This document shows, piece after piece, positions 1 through 10,555 of a stretch of DNA of 64,000 nt. The notes beneath the pieces were generated by a model. It saw only the letters and a list, made by a program, of their open reading frames with translations, was not told the origin of the DNA and searched no databases. The stretch is from Fervidobacterium pennivorans DSM 9078. Its GTDB lineage: Bacteria > Thermotogota > Thermotogae > Thermotogales > Fervidobacteriaceae. Location of the stretch: assembly GCF_000235405.2 (NCBI RefSeq), contig NC_017095.1, forward strand, positions 707,501 to 771,500, written 5' to 3'. Position numbers and translations under genes: made by a program. Numbering within the stretch: position 1 is the stretch's first letter; every line of letters starts with the position of its first letter.

Positions 1-135
1 GAGTAGACTCTCCATCTGATTCCCCGATGTTTCAGCTTGCTGAAACGAGTTCACTTATTAGATTATCCCCAAGTATAAATAGAAAAGAACCGCCCATCAA
101 GAAGTATTTCTCCTCAATCGGCGGTCAAATTCGTT
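1..135. other. Non-coding end of recombinase region
   Basis: No gene is visible. There is an 8-bp perfect hairpin (GTTTCAGC TT GCTGAAAC, 29-46). A second structure has ACCGCC at 89-94 pairing with GGCGGT at 120-125. Read on the minus strand the latter is followed by a T-rich run, so it probably terminates the recombinase operon. An element end or attachment site could lie here or further left, but only one end would be visible and none can be defined. Confidence 0.5.
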
Positions 136-1707
136 TTATTTTTCTATATCAATTTCTACACCAGATTTAAATTCAATAGTTAGTTTGTCATCATAAACCG
201 TTATTTTCTCTATAAGTCTCCTTACTAGTTGCTCATCATACTCCTCAAGGAGGGTGGATTGTTCATTTAGGAACTTTTCCATATCTTCTAGTCTTTGCTT
301 GGAGCCTTTTTTGCCAGCTTCTTCTGCTAAAGCCTTATGTCTTTCCTCTCTGAGCCTGTAAATCTCATCGGCTATATCGTTATAATCCTCTTTGGAATTG
401 GCCAGTCTCAAAAGGTCTTTTTGTAATTCCTCTAGCTTTTTATCTATCTCGGAAACAACATTATTGCCCGTTTCACTTATCACTGTTTCTATATTTTCCT
501 TTAAGATAGTTAAAAAGCCATCCTTTTGCCCTATTAGTTTATTAATTGCCTCTACCGTAGCAATACCTATCATATCCTCCAGCACGGTTCGGGAATGACA
601 AGTTAACCCTGTATTCTCAAGTCTACTGACGCATCTCCAAACAATCGATTTTTTACCTCGATTATTCCAATGAACTCTACGGTATATTTCGCCACACTCA
701 CCACAGAAGATAATTTGCGAAAATACATGATTTGAACTAAAGTTTCTTTTCTTTCCACTAGTACTTATATGTCCTCTACTTCTACGAACTAACTCTTCTT
801 GTACCTGCATGAAAATTTCACGCGGGATAATGGCTTCATGGTTATTCTCTACATAATACTGAGGTACGATTCCGTTATTCACAACCCTCTTTTTTGTAAG
901 AAAATCTACCGTATAAGTTTTTTGGAGCAATGCATCACCAATGTATTTTTCATTGCTTAATATTTTCCTTATAGTACTGGTATGCCACCTTTTTTTCCCC
1001 GCTCCCGTAAGTATGCCATCAGTTTCAAGTCCTTTTTTGATTTTATCCATACTGGAGCCTTCAAGATACTCTCGGTAAATCCTTTTAACAATTTCAGCTT
1101 CCTCCGGCACAATTACTAATCGCTTATTTTCATCTTTGGTATATCCTAAAAACCTAGAACAATTGACCATTACCTCTCCCTGTTGGTATCGGTATTGGTA
1201 ACCAAGCTTTACATTCTGGCTTAGTGACTGGCTCTCTTGTTGCGCTAAGGATGCCATAATGGTAAGCATAATTTCACCTTTGGCATCCAGTGTATTGATA
1301 TTTTCTTTCTCAAAATATACCGCAACATTTTTATCTTTAAGTTTTCTGATGTATTGTAGACAGTCCAAGGTATTTCTAGCAAATCGGCTTATTGATTTGG
1401 TAATAACCATATCAATTTTCCCAGCCATACACTCATCAATCATTCGATTAAATTCATCACGATTTTTTGTATTTGTACCGCTGATACCATCATCAGCAAA
1501 GATCCCTGCAAATTCCCACTCTGAATTTTTCTTAATAAATTCAGTATAATGTTCAATCTGCACTTCGTAACTACTAGCTTGTTCATCGCTGTCGGTAGAA
1601 ACTCGACAATAAGCAGCAACCCGAAGTTTTGGTGTTTCATCTTCTTTTCGATTGTTGCCCATGCGTTTTATTGCAGGTATAATCATTACATTTTTACTAA
1701 CTGCCAT
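136..1707 (-). CDS. Large serine recombinase (site-specific integrase/resolvase family)
   Basis: About 523 residues. The N-terminal resolvase domain contains the YCRVST motif carrying the serine nucleophile, followed by ISRFARN and [11 protein letters not shown] helix motifs. A recombinase domain follows ([19 protein letters not shown]), then a zinc ribbon ([10 protein letters not shown] with later Cys residues) and a Glu/Lys-rich coiled coil near residues 410-490. This is the usual order in large serine recombinases of mobile elements. The ATG at 1707 is preferred to the upstream codon because GAGG lies upstream of it and it nearly abuts the preceding gene's stop. It appears catalytically complete. 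It is third in a minus-strand trio of recombinase genes, a set common in Firmicutes integrative elements, which suggests transfer. Confidence 0.9.
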   Translation of the reverse strand: MAVSKNVMIIPAIKRMGNNRKEDETPKLRVAAYCRVSTDSDEQASSYEVQIEHYTEFIKKNSEWEFAGIFADDGISGTNTKNRDEFNRMIDECMAGKIDMVITKSISRFARNTLDCLQYIRKLKDKNVAVYFEKENINTLDAKGEIMLTIMASLAQQESQSLSQNVKLGYQYRYQQGEVMVNCSRFLGYTKDENKRLVIVPEEAEIVKRIYREYLEGSSMDKIKKGLETDGILTGAGKKRWHTSTIRKILSNEKYIGDALLQKTYTVDFLTKKRVVNNGIVPQYYVENNHEAIIPREIFMQVQEELVRRSRGHISTSGKKRNFSSNHVFSQIIFCGECGEIYRRVHWNNRGKKSIVWRCVSRLENTGLTCHSRTVLEDMIGIATVEAINKLIGQKDGFLTILKENIETVISETGNNVVSEIDKKLEELQKDLLRLANSKEDYNDIADEIYRLREERHKALAEEAGKKGSKQRLEDMEKFLNEQSTLLEEYDEQLVRRLIEKITVYDDKLTIEFKSGVEIDIEK

Positions 1708-1708
1708 C

Positions 1709-2161
1709 TTACTGTCCCTCACTTTCTATTAAGCTATAAACATACTCCGCTTGTGTAAAAGGATTTGTATACTTCTGAATTACTTGTCCTATGGTAAACT
1801 TCTTAGAAATAGTAGGTTTGTCTTCTTTCTTGGGTTCAAAGATTCTACCTAGCTTTTTCGCTCTCTTTACCCTCTCTGCTTCTGCTTTTTCGTAGGTCTC
1901 TTTATCAATGATGGCAGGGTAATAACCATCACCAAGATAACGTTCGTTTCTTAGCATCCTTCCAGCAGTTCCATGATAAGCATCTATTCCAGCAGTCTTT
2001 GCTGCGACCGATAAAGAAAGGCCTGATAAGTATCCCCTATACAAACTCCTAACCTTTTCAGCTTTTTCTTCATCGATAACTGCTCTACCATTCTCTATCC
2101 TATAGCCGTAAGGCGTATGTGCCACTTTTCTCACATCCTTTCCCTTAGTGTGATTCCGCAT
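1709..2161 (-). CDS. Small recombinase-domain protein without catalytic domain
   Basis: 150 residues resembling only the central recombinase domain of large serine recombinases ([16 protein letters not shown], then [16 protein letters not shown]). There is no resolvase domain and no serine nucleophile. Genes of this size commonly sit between two full recombinases in integrative elements, where an accessory DNA-binding role is presumed but not demonstrated. It overlaps the end of the upstream recombinase by 31 bp and its stop lies against the start of the downstream one, so the three genes were translated as one operon. Confidence 0.75.
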   Translation of the reverse strand: MRNHTKGKDVRKVAHTPYGYRIENGRAVIDEEKAEKVRSLYRGYLSGLSLSVAAKTAGIDAYHGTAGRMLRNERYLGDGYYPAIIDKETYEKAEAERVKRAKKLGRIFEPKKEDKPTISKKFTIGQVIQKYTNPFTQAEYVYSLIESEGQ

Positions 2162-3131
2162 TTTAAAATGAAACCTATCTCTACTCTTGAGAAGACAATT
2201 ATTTTTTCAACATAATCATTAAAAAGTTGGTCGTTAAAGTCACTTAACATTTCAGCCTTATTTGTAAATTTTATTAAGTTACTGACTTCCTGCACCTTTG
2301 ATAATTCTCCATTTAAGGCATGAATTAATGCTTCTTTTTGCTCCATATAGTTGTTTGCTTCCATTTGCAGTTCATTGTTTTCTCGATTAAAAAGGGCAGG
2401 TTCTAGATATCCCTTCGCCATAAGCTTTACAAGCAGTTCTCTCTGTTCCGCGTTTTTTTCAATTTGCTTCTCTAATTCCTGAATTCTTGAAAGGTTATCA
2501 GACTTGTTCATTCCACGTAAAGCCTCTAATAGTGGTTGTAGAATAAGTTTTCTGCCGAAAATCAGCTTATTCATCATCGTAACAAATGCCTTCTTTATAT
2601 CCTCATCTCGAATAAACTGCATGGAACATTCTGTTATCTGCTTTAAGTGTTTGCTACAACACCAGGCTACGTATTTTCTTGCACCAGATGAATGAATTCG
2701 CCTTTTAAAGGTACTACCACATTCCGAGCAAATAATTTTTCCAGAGAAAGAATACCGGTTTTGGTATTTATTGTTACGCTTTTCTATGCCCTTTTCTTTT
2801 GCCCTTTGATTTAAGGCAGCTTCTACTGCTTCAAATACTTCATGGCTGATAATTGCCTCATGGTGATTTTCTATTAAATATTTATTTTTCTCACCATAAT
2901 TGGTGCGCTTATTAAATCGGGAATCTGTATAAGTTTTTTGCAGTATAGCATCCCCAGTATATTTCTCATTTTTTAATATCCCTCGAATTGTAGTAGCAGT
3001 CCAACGAGCACCTCTTTTAGTAGGTATACCCATTTGATTAAGATCATCTGCAACTTTCTGTGTACCTTTGCCCGATAATACTTCTGCGAAAATATACTTC
3101 ACGATTTCTGCCTGCTCAGGGTTTACCACCA
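2131..3131 (-). pseudogene. 5'-truncated large serine recombinase
   Basis: About 333 recombinase residues remain: the recombinase domain (ILKNEKYTGDAILQKTYT), a zinc ribbon (ICSECGSTFKRR) and a coiled-coil tail. The whole N-terminal resolvase domain with the serine nucleophile is missing. The open frame continues to 3252, but those codons are antisense rho sequence, so the junction is at 3131/3132. It cannot catalyse strand exchange. Because the gene is cut internally, this junction is not a normal attachment site of the element. Confidence 0.85.
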
Positions 3132-3924
3132 AAGGTTGATTGACTTGTTCACACCGATAGGTAAAGGACAAAGGGGAATGATCGTCGCTCCACCGAAGAC
3201 CGGTAAGACCACGATACTCAAAGAAATTGCCAACGGAATTGCAACTAACCATCCTGATACAATTAGAATCGTATTACTCATCAATGAACGACCTGAAGAA
3301 GTTACAGATATCAAAGAATCGGTAGATGCAAAGGTTATAGCAGCCCCGTTTGATATGCCTTCCGATAAGCAGATAAAAATTGCTGAACTTACGCTTGAAA
3401 TGTGCAAAAGACTTGTTGAATATGGAAATCACGTTGTTGTGCTCCTTGATAGTCTTACACGACTTGGAAGGGTTTATAACATAACCGTTCCACCAAGTGG
3501 TAAACTGTTGACTGGTGGTGTTGATCCGGCTGCACTTTACAAACCCAAACATTTCTTCGGTGCTGCAAGAAACACAAGAGAAGGTGGAAGTTTAACCATC
3601 ATCGCAACCGCACTCATAGAGACTGGATCGAAGATGGATGAAGTGATATTTGAAGAATTCAAAGGTACAGGTAATATGGAACTTGTGCTTTCAAGACAGC
3701 TTGCTAACAAAAGGATTTTCCCAGCCATCAATCTTGCACTTTCGGGTACAAGAAAAGAAGAATTATTGATTGGGCAAAACGAATTGAAGAAAGTGTGGAT
3801 CCTTAGGCGTATGTTGAGCTCTATGTCTGAAGAAGAAGGTCTCAAACTCATACTTTCAAAATTGAAAGAAACGAAATCGAACGAAGAGTTCTTAGCTTTA
3901 ATAGACGCCCAGAAAACAGTATAA
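3132..3924 (+). pseudogene. rho: Transcription termination factor Rho, 5'-truncated copy
   Basis: Carries the C-terminal ~260 residues of Rho: Walker A (APPKTGKTT), the [10 protein letters not shown] Walker B region, the Q-loop and R-loop regions and the C-terminal helices. The N-terminal RNA-binding domain is absent and the frame begins at a junction with recombinase DNA. It matches the intact rho at 53990-55240 apart from one base, which changes the conserved LLIDERPEEV to [10 protein letters not shown] beside the catalytic glutamate. No Shine-Dalgarno sequence precedes any start, so it is probably not translated, but its 3' end still leads into nfnA. Confidence 0.9.
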
Positions 3925-3970
3925 CAATACATTTTTTTCTTTGCTCACCTAAGTATAGGAGGAATTATCA

Positions 3971-6228
<2,258 letters not shown>

Positions 6229-6241
6229 AGGTGAAGATGAT

Positions 6242-6514
6242 GTGATTTACATCGAAATACTATCTGCGATAATTGTTCTTCTAATACTCGTTGCAATAGT
6301 CTTATCAACTATCCCCATGCAAAGAAACATGCTTGAAGAAGCACTAAGGCAAGAGAAAGCCCAATTAAAAGCGGAAAATATCTTTTGGGAAACGATCGAT
6401 GACACGGTTTTGAAAAACCTACCTGATACTTTTTCGATAAATTACCAAGTTGAAGTTGATGGCAACAAATACATCGTCACCATCAGTGCGGAAAAATTTC
6501 AAAGGCAAAAGTAA
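6242..6514 (+). CDS. Small membrane-anchored hypothetical protein (orf90), copy 1
   Basis: 90 residues of unknown function. The GTG start follows AAGGTGA at good spacing. The N-terminus (IYIEILSAIIVLLILVAIV) is one transmembrane segment resembling the mature N-terminal helix of type IV pilins, including a glutamate at residue 5. No prepilin leader or Gly cleavage site precedes it. A charged helix and a short beta-rich C-terminus follow. It is probably co-transcribed with nfnAB and precedes a strong terminator. A pilin-like origin is only a resemblance. An identical copy is at 51400-51672. Confidence 0.7.
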   Translation: MIYIEILSAIIVLLILVAIVLSTIPMQRNMLEEALRQEKAQLKAENIFWETIDDTVLKNLPDTFSINYQVEVDGNKYIVTISAEKFQRQK

Positions 6515-6527
6515 TTGAGAAATGAAC

Positions 6528-6568
6528 ATCCCCCGGAAACACATTTAACTTCGTCGGGGGATTTTTTA
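6528..6568 (+). terminator. Rho-independent terminator after orf90
   Basis: An 8-bp stem (ATCCCCCG at 6528-6535, CGGGGGAT at 6555-6562) is followed by a T run. It separates the rho-nfnAB-orf90 unit from the peptide promoter. Its inverted copy is at 51346-51386. Confidence 0.9.
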
Positions 6569-6617
6569 TATCTTATAGGTGATTTTATTTCTATTCAACG
6601 AATATGGTGTTACAGTA

Positions 6618-6663
6618 TTGACTTTTTTTTTTTTGATATAATTAAAATAACTCTGCGCAGAGT
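6618..6663 (+). promoter_or_regulatory. Peptide-gene promoter with 12-T spacer tract and palindromic operator candidate
   Basis: TTGACT (6618-6623) and TATAAT (6637-6642) are separated by 13 bp, mostly an uninterrupted run of 12 T (6623-6634, beginning with the last base of TTGACT). The spacing is short of the usual 17; an alternative -10, TAAAAT at 6643, gives 19. The tract could vary in length by slippage. Eight bases after TATAAT is a perfect 14-bp palindrome, ACTCTGCGCAGAGT (6650-6663), where a dimeric repressor could block initiation. The same arrangement occurs at 51251-51296. Confidence 0.65.
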
Positions 6664-6707
6664 AAATCGTGTTAAAAATTATTGATTCTTACAAGGAGGT
6701 ATAACAG

Positions 6708-6806
6708 ATGAATATTTTGAAAAGATTAATCAATGGTAATGTTCCACTTGGTGGTTGTATAAATAGAAGTCAAAGATGTGCGAGCATTGAGATTAGTAAA
6801 AAATAA
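6708..6806 (+). CDS. 32-residue Cys-containing peptide, putative RiPP precursor (copy 1)
   Basis: The ATG follows an excellent AAGGAGGT. The 32-residue product ends with LGGCINRSQRCASIEISKK. A basic leader-like half precedes Gly-Gly, and the C-terminal half has two Cys six residues apart. The next gene is a radical SAM/SPASM protein and the following three form an ABC exporter, the usual layout of thioether-type ribosomal peptide loci. From memory, Thermotoga maritima has a comparable small peptide gene (TM1316) beside a radical SAM gene and ABC transporter genes; homology is not verified. The Gly-Gly could mark leader removal, but no C39 peptidase is seen here. Confidence 0.72.
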   Translation: MNILKRLINGNVPLGGCINRSQRCASIEISKK

Positions 6807-6825
6807 CCTAATGGTTTAATGTTAC

Positions 6826-6895
6826 TAGACCCGGGTCTAATATTTTATTGGATCGAATTAGAAGACTTGAATTTCAGAATAAATAACTGAAATTC
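6826..6895 (+). promoter_or_regulatory. Two hairpins between peptide and radical SAM genes
   Basis: The first is a perfect 14-bp palindrome, TAGACCCGGGTCTA (6826-6839), followed by an AT-rich stretch. The second is a perfect 9-bp stem, GAATTTCAG (6869-6877) with CTGAAATTC (6887-6895) and a 9-nt loop. The second ends just before the Shine-Dalgarno AGGGAGG of the radical SAM gene. They could attenuate transcription, stabilise the peptide message or limit maturase translation. Copies lie at 51019-51088. Confidence 0.55.
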
Positions 6896-6914
6896 GAAAT
6901 AGGGAGGAACCGAA

Positions 6915-8163
6915 ATGAGTAGATTTGTTGTAAAAATTGATAAATATGATAAGATAATATATTATGATCTTTTAATGCGTGAAATTAAGATAGTAAATAA
7001 GAACTCATTGAACACAAAATTCGAAAGTTATGATTCAGATGAAAGAATTGCATTAATGAATTATATTAATAATAAGATAAAATATTCAAACGATACTTTG
7101 TCAATAACAGATGCAATTACCTATGATTGTAATTTAAGTTGTGTATATTGCATGCAAAATGGACCAAAAATAGACAAAACCCAACTGGAAATTGAAACTG
7201 TGAAGAAAGTGGAACTTTACAGAAAACTTCTCAGTATCTTCAATCCAAAATCATTTATTAGTTACATTTTTTGGCGGGGAACCTTCGCTAAAAATTGATT
7301 ATTTGCAGCAGGTTCTTGAACAAATTGAATCTGAAGAAAAGTTTAAACAGTTTAATATAATATCAAATGGAAATTTTGTTTTTGATGATTTGTTTTCAAT
7401 ATTAAACCACAGAAAATTTGGAGTTATTCAGTTGACATTAGATGGTCCAAGAGAGCTCCATAATGCAAGACGTCCACGAAAAGATGGGGCAAGTAGTTGG
7501 GACAGAATAATGGATAACATGAGTAAAATATTTTGTTATTCAAATTCAACTGTGGTGATTCATACCGTTTTAGATGAGACAAACTCTAATTTTTATTACA
7601 AGAAGATGCTAGACGAGCTCGTTGAGATATTCGGAGTGAAAGTATTATCAGAAAGGGTTATTTTTAATATTGGTTTATTAACGAATCCAGAAAATGGTGG
7701 ATTATCATTAAAAGGAATCAATATTTGTCAAAAAGAGTACGCCGAAAAATACGTTGAAGCAGTCAAATCTGTGATTAATTTTGGCTTTAGGATCATCGAT
7801 TTTCTAAATGTTTGGCCTTGCACATACAAAAAAGAATCCGACCTTGTCTTAGCTCCGAATGGTGATGTATACAATTGTATTTCTGGAATTGGAGTAAGTA
7901 ATTTCAAAATCGCAAATTACGAAGAGATAATGTCTAACGAAGAGATATTCATTAAAAAATATGCTAATTTCTTAGAATCCATTTCTCATGATAAAACTTG
8001 TATGAGTTGTACTTTTCTTCCAATTTGTGATGGTGGCTGTAAATACAACTCATTTTTAAAGCAAACTCCGAAAGATTGTTGGAAAGAATTTTTAGAAACA
8101 TTGTATAGTTCAGATTTAATTGAATTATATGTATTAAATCAAGAAAGGGTGATCGTTCCTTGA
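6915..8163 (+). pseudogene. Radical SAM/SPASM peptide-modifying enzyme with a +1 frameshift
   Basis: The ATG at 6915 follows GGGAGG. The first frame (6915-7298) has the radical SAM motif CNLSCVYC. The second (to 8163) has LTLDGPRELHNARRP and a SPASM-type cysteine set (WPCTYKK, GDVYNC, CMSCTFLPICDGGC). They are split at a run of six T (7267-7272). With five T the frame reads through FGGEPSLKIDYLQQ, restoring the expected GGEP motif and a protein of about 415 residues. It may be a true mutation, a sequencing error or slippage. The intact enzyme would form radical-mediated links, likely at the Cys residues of the upstream peptide. The exporter ATPase start overlaps its stop. Confidence 0.85.
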
Positions 8164-8897
8164 GTCTTGTTTTATTGAAAGGTGTTAGTAAATCCTTTGG
8201 AGACCAAAGAGTGCTTGAAAATGTAAGTTTGAACATTTCAGAAGGTGAATTCACCGTATTGGTAGGTCCAAACGGCGCTGGTAAGAGTACGCTTTTGCGA
8301 ATCATGGTAGGTTTACTTTTACCAGATGAAGGTGAAGTGAACATCTTAGGTTTTGACGTAAAAAAGCACTGGAAAAAACTCGCAAGGTATATCGGTGTTG
8401 TGCTTGCTAACGAAAGAAGTTTATATTGGAAGCTAACGGCTTGGGAAAACCTTGACATATTCGGTGGAATTTACAATGTTCCAAAAAAGAAGCGAATAGA
8501 ACGTGCCGAAGAGTTACTTAACTTTTTTGGTTTATACGATGACAAAGATAAGCTCGTTGAAGATTATTCAACTGGAATGCGTAAGAAATTGTTACTTTGT
8601 AAAGCTTTAATTCATCAACCAAAGATTCTCTTCATAGATGAGATTTTGAATGGTCTCGATGTTAACGCCGTCATTCAGGTTAATTCTTTTTTAGAAAAGT
8701 CGAGCAAAGATGGTGTGACTGTCGTTATGGTAAGTCACATACTGCACAATTTGAGTGAGGATGCAAAGATAGTACTTCTGAAAAATGGAAAAATTGAGCT
8801 TATTTCAAGGTACGGTGATATTTTCGCAAGTAAAGATGTTTACAACCAGCTTTCTGAACTCTTTTTGCAATCTTCCGAATATGCTGAAAACGAATGA
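8160..8897 (+). CDS. ABC transporter ATP-binding protein of the peptide locus
   Basis: 245 residues with Walker A GPNGAGKST, signature YSTGMRKKL, Walker B ILFIDE and the switch His in MVSHIL. The TTG start overlaps the radical SAM stop (TTGA). It is of the drug/lipid/peptide-export class that pairs with ABC-2 permeases, and the next two genes encode such permeases. The likely role is export of, or immunity to, the modified peptide. It lacks a fused peptidase domain. The signature YSTGMRKK is degenerate relative to LSGGQ, as is common in ABC-2 exporters. Confidence 0.88.
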   Translation: MSLVLLKGVSKSFGDQRVLENVSLNISEGEFTVLVGPNGAGKSTLLRIMVGLLLPDEGEVNILGFDVKKHWKKLARYIGVVLANERSLYWKLTAWENLDIFGGIYNVPKKKRIERAEELLNFFGLYDDKDKLVEDYSTGMRKKLLLCKALIHQPKILFIDEILNGLDVNAVIQVNSFLEKSSKDGVTVVMVSHILHNLSEDAKIVLLKNGKIELISRYGDIFASKDVYNQLSELFLQSSEYAENE

Positions 8898-9682
8898 AGG
8901 TGAAGAACGTGCTGGATACTTTAAAAAGTGTGTTTATCTTAGCGATGAAAGACTTGAAAGTGCGTAGGAAGTACAAATTTGTCTGGATAAATATGGCGCT
9001 CACTCCATTTTTTATGATTGCACCGTACGTTTTCAGTGCAAAGATAACAACTCAGCAAGATATAGTAAACAACATACTTATTGGTACACTCCTTTGGTAT
9101 TGGTTGAATCAATACTTTTTCGGTGTTGGTGATGGCTTTTCGGAAGAACGTATGGAAGGAACACTTGTAACAATTGTTTTATCACCGATTTCCACAGTTG
9201 CATTTTTATTTTCAAAAGCAATTGATACATTCATTATGAATTTGTACATAACACTTTTCACACTCTTGTTTTTTTGGTTGCTTGGCATAGATATTTATTT
9301 ATCGTTCTATTTCTTTTTATTGTTACTTGTGAGTGGGCTTTATATTACTTTCTTTTCGATATTTTTTGCTGGTTTGAATCTTCTGTACAAACGCATCGGA
9401 ACTTTAAATTATTCGATTCAGTACGGAATAGGTCTTCTATCTGGTATGGTAAATCCTGTTAGCAATTTCCCGTTCTATATTCGTATAGCAAGTTACTTAC
9501 TGCCATTAACGTATTTAATCGAAGCTGGAAGGGTAATCTTAAACTCCAACGATGTTACGAAGTTTTTCTTTAATTTACTTACAGTGAGTATCATTAGTGT
9601 AGTGTATCTTGTTGTCGGTGTTGCGATGTTGAAAAAAGCAGAACACTTGATAAGGCAAAAAGGAGAATGGGAAGAATGGTAA
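8894..9682 (+). CDS. ABC-2 type permease 1 of the peptide exporter
   Basis: 262 residues with about six hydrophobic segments and a cytoplasmic basic N-terminus (DLKVRRKYKFVW). The fold suits ABC-2 membrane proteins (SEERMEGTLVTIVLSPIS, a typical conserved loop). The ATG overlaps the ATPase stop; GTG at 8909 has a better-spaced AAGGTGA and may be the true start. It overlaps the next permease gene by 16 bp, so the two are probably a translationally coupled heterodimer. Confidence 0.85.
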   Translation: MKVKNVLDTLKSVFILAMKDLKVRRKYKFVWINMALTPFFMIAPYVFSAKITTQQDIVNNILIGTLLWYWLNQYFFGVGDGFSEERMEGTLVTIVLSPISTVAFLFSKAIDTFIMNLYITLFTLLFFWLLGIDIYLSFYFFLLLLVSGLYITFFSIFFAGLNLLYKRIGTLNYSIQYGIGLLSGMVNPVSNFPFYIRIASYLLPLTYLIEAGRVILNSNDVTKFFFNLLTVSIISVVYLVVGVAMLKKAEHLIRQKGEWEEW

Positions 9683-10482
9683 GAGGTTTGTACTTGATTA
9701 AAGCACAATTTCTTTCGGCTAAAAGGTACAAGATAGATTTTTACGGTTCGTTCTTCGTGCCATTGCTCACAATAATTCCGTTATTATTCTTGTACTATCT
9801 TGGTAGTAAATCGAATATCGTAAAGTTTTTCTATGGGACATCGAATACAACGAATATCTTCGGTTACCTTGCGCTTGGTGCTGCCTACTGGAATTACGTT
9901 GAAATTCTGTGGGGAGTAATCTTCACATTGAGACGTTACATGAGAATAGGACAATTTGAAGAAATTTTCTTAACACCAGTGAGCGGACTTGAGTACATTC
10001 TATCTTGGAGTGTGTTCGGCATTTCAAGAGTAACCATAGAATCTGTACCTATATTAATACTTGCACTTTTGAGCAATTTATTGACAATAAAACCACTAAA
10101 CTTGTTACTTTTTATATGTTCATTTGTTATTTCCATTATTGCATCGTTCGGATTTGTCTTCCTTTTCTTTGGGTTAACGTTACTTTTAAAGGACGCCGAT
10201 GAACTGGTAAGCTTGGTAGGAAACGCTGCACCTTTGATAGGTGGGATGTTCTTTCCAGTGACCGTATTACCGAAGTTCTTACGTTACGTTTCGTACGTCT
10301 TTCCTTTTACGTGGGGCTTAGATTTATCAAGACATTTTCTGATGGGTACAAAAACGATTTTTGATTTGAAAAGTGAGTTTATGATTTTCACAGTGATATC
10401 TTTTCTCTATATTATCGCTGGTTACTTGAGTTACGTTATACTCCAACACAAAGCACGCCAAAAAGGAGTACATGGGTTTTAA
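9676..10482 (+). CDS. ABC-2 type permease 2 of the peptide exporter
   Basis: About 268 residues from the ATG at 9676, preferred over 9667 because the Shine-Dalgarno AAGGAGA would sit almost against the earlier ATG. Six hydrophobic segments; the loop GQFEEIFLTPVSGLEYILSW matches ABC-2 permeases, and TPVS parallels SPIS of the partner. It is the last gene of the operon and is followed by a bidirectional terminator shared with lacI. Confidence 0.84.
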   Translation: MVRGLYLIKAQFLSAKRYKIDFYGSFFVPLLTIIPLLFLYYLGSKSNIVKFFYGTSNTTNIFGYLALGAAYWNYVEILWGVIFTLRRYMRIGQFEEIFLTPVSGLEYILSWSVFGISRVTIESVPILILALLSNLLTIKPLNLLLFICSFVISIIASFGFVFLFFGLTLLLKDADELVSLVGNAAPLIGGMFFPVTVLPKFLRYVSYVFPFTWGLDLSRHFLMGTKTIFDLKSEFMIFTVISFLYIIAGYLSYVILQHKARQKGVHGF

Positions 10483-10497
10483 AATGTTTGCAAAAAT

Positions 10498-10545
10498 AAA
10501 CCATCCCCAGAGACTATCAAACAATCTTTCCGGGGATGGTTTTGT
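10498..10545. terminator. Bidirectional terminator between exporter operon and lacI
   Basis: AACCATCCCC (10499-10508) pairs with GGGGATGGTT (10532-10541), with A-rich sequence on the left and T-rich on the right. It lies between two convergent genes and can serve both. Confidence 0.88.
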
Positions 10546-10555
10546 TTTCATATGA

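Noticed and set aside
2131-3252. Full recombinase gene starting at 3252
   Set aside because: Codons upstream of 3131 are antisense rho sequence; no resolvase domain is present.
3136-3924. A second functional Rho
   Set aside because: It lacks the RNA-binding domain, starts at a junction with no ribosome site and carries a change in the conserved LLIDER segment.
7262-7300. Programmed ribosomal frameshift in the radical SAM gene
   Set aside because: No slippery heptamer with a downstream pseudoknot or internal Shine-Dalgarno was recognised; a T6 run is short for known transcriptional slippage. A plain indel or sequencing error is simpler.
8160-10482. Exporter belonging to the LacI/GH16 sugar operon
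   Set aside because: It is on the opposite strand, separated by a bidirectional terminator, and is coupled to the radical SAM gene; ABC-2 permeases are export-type.
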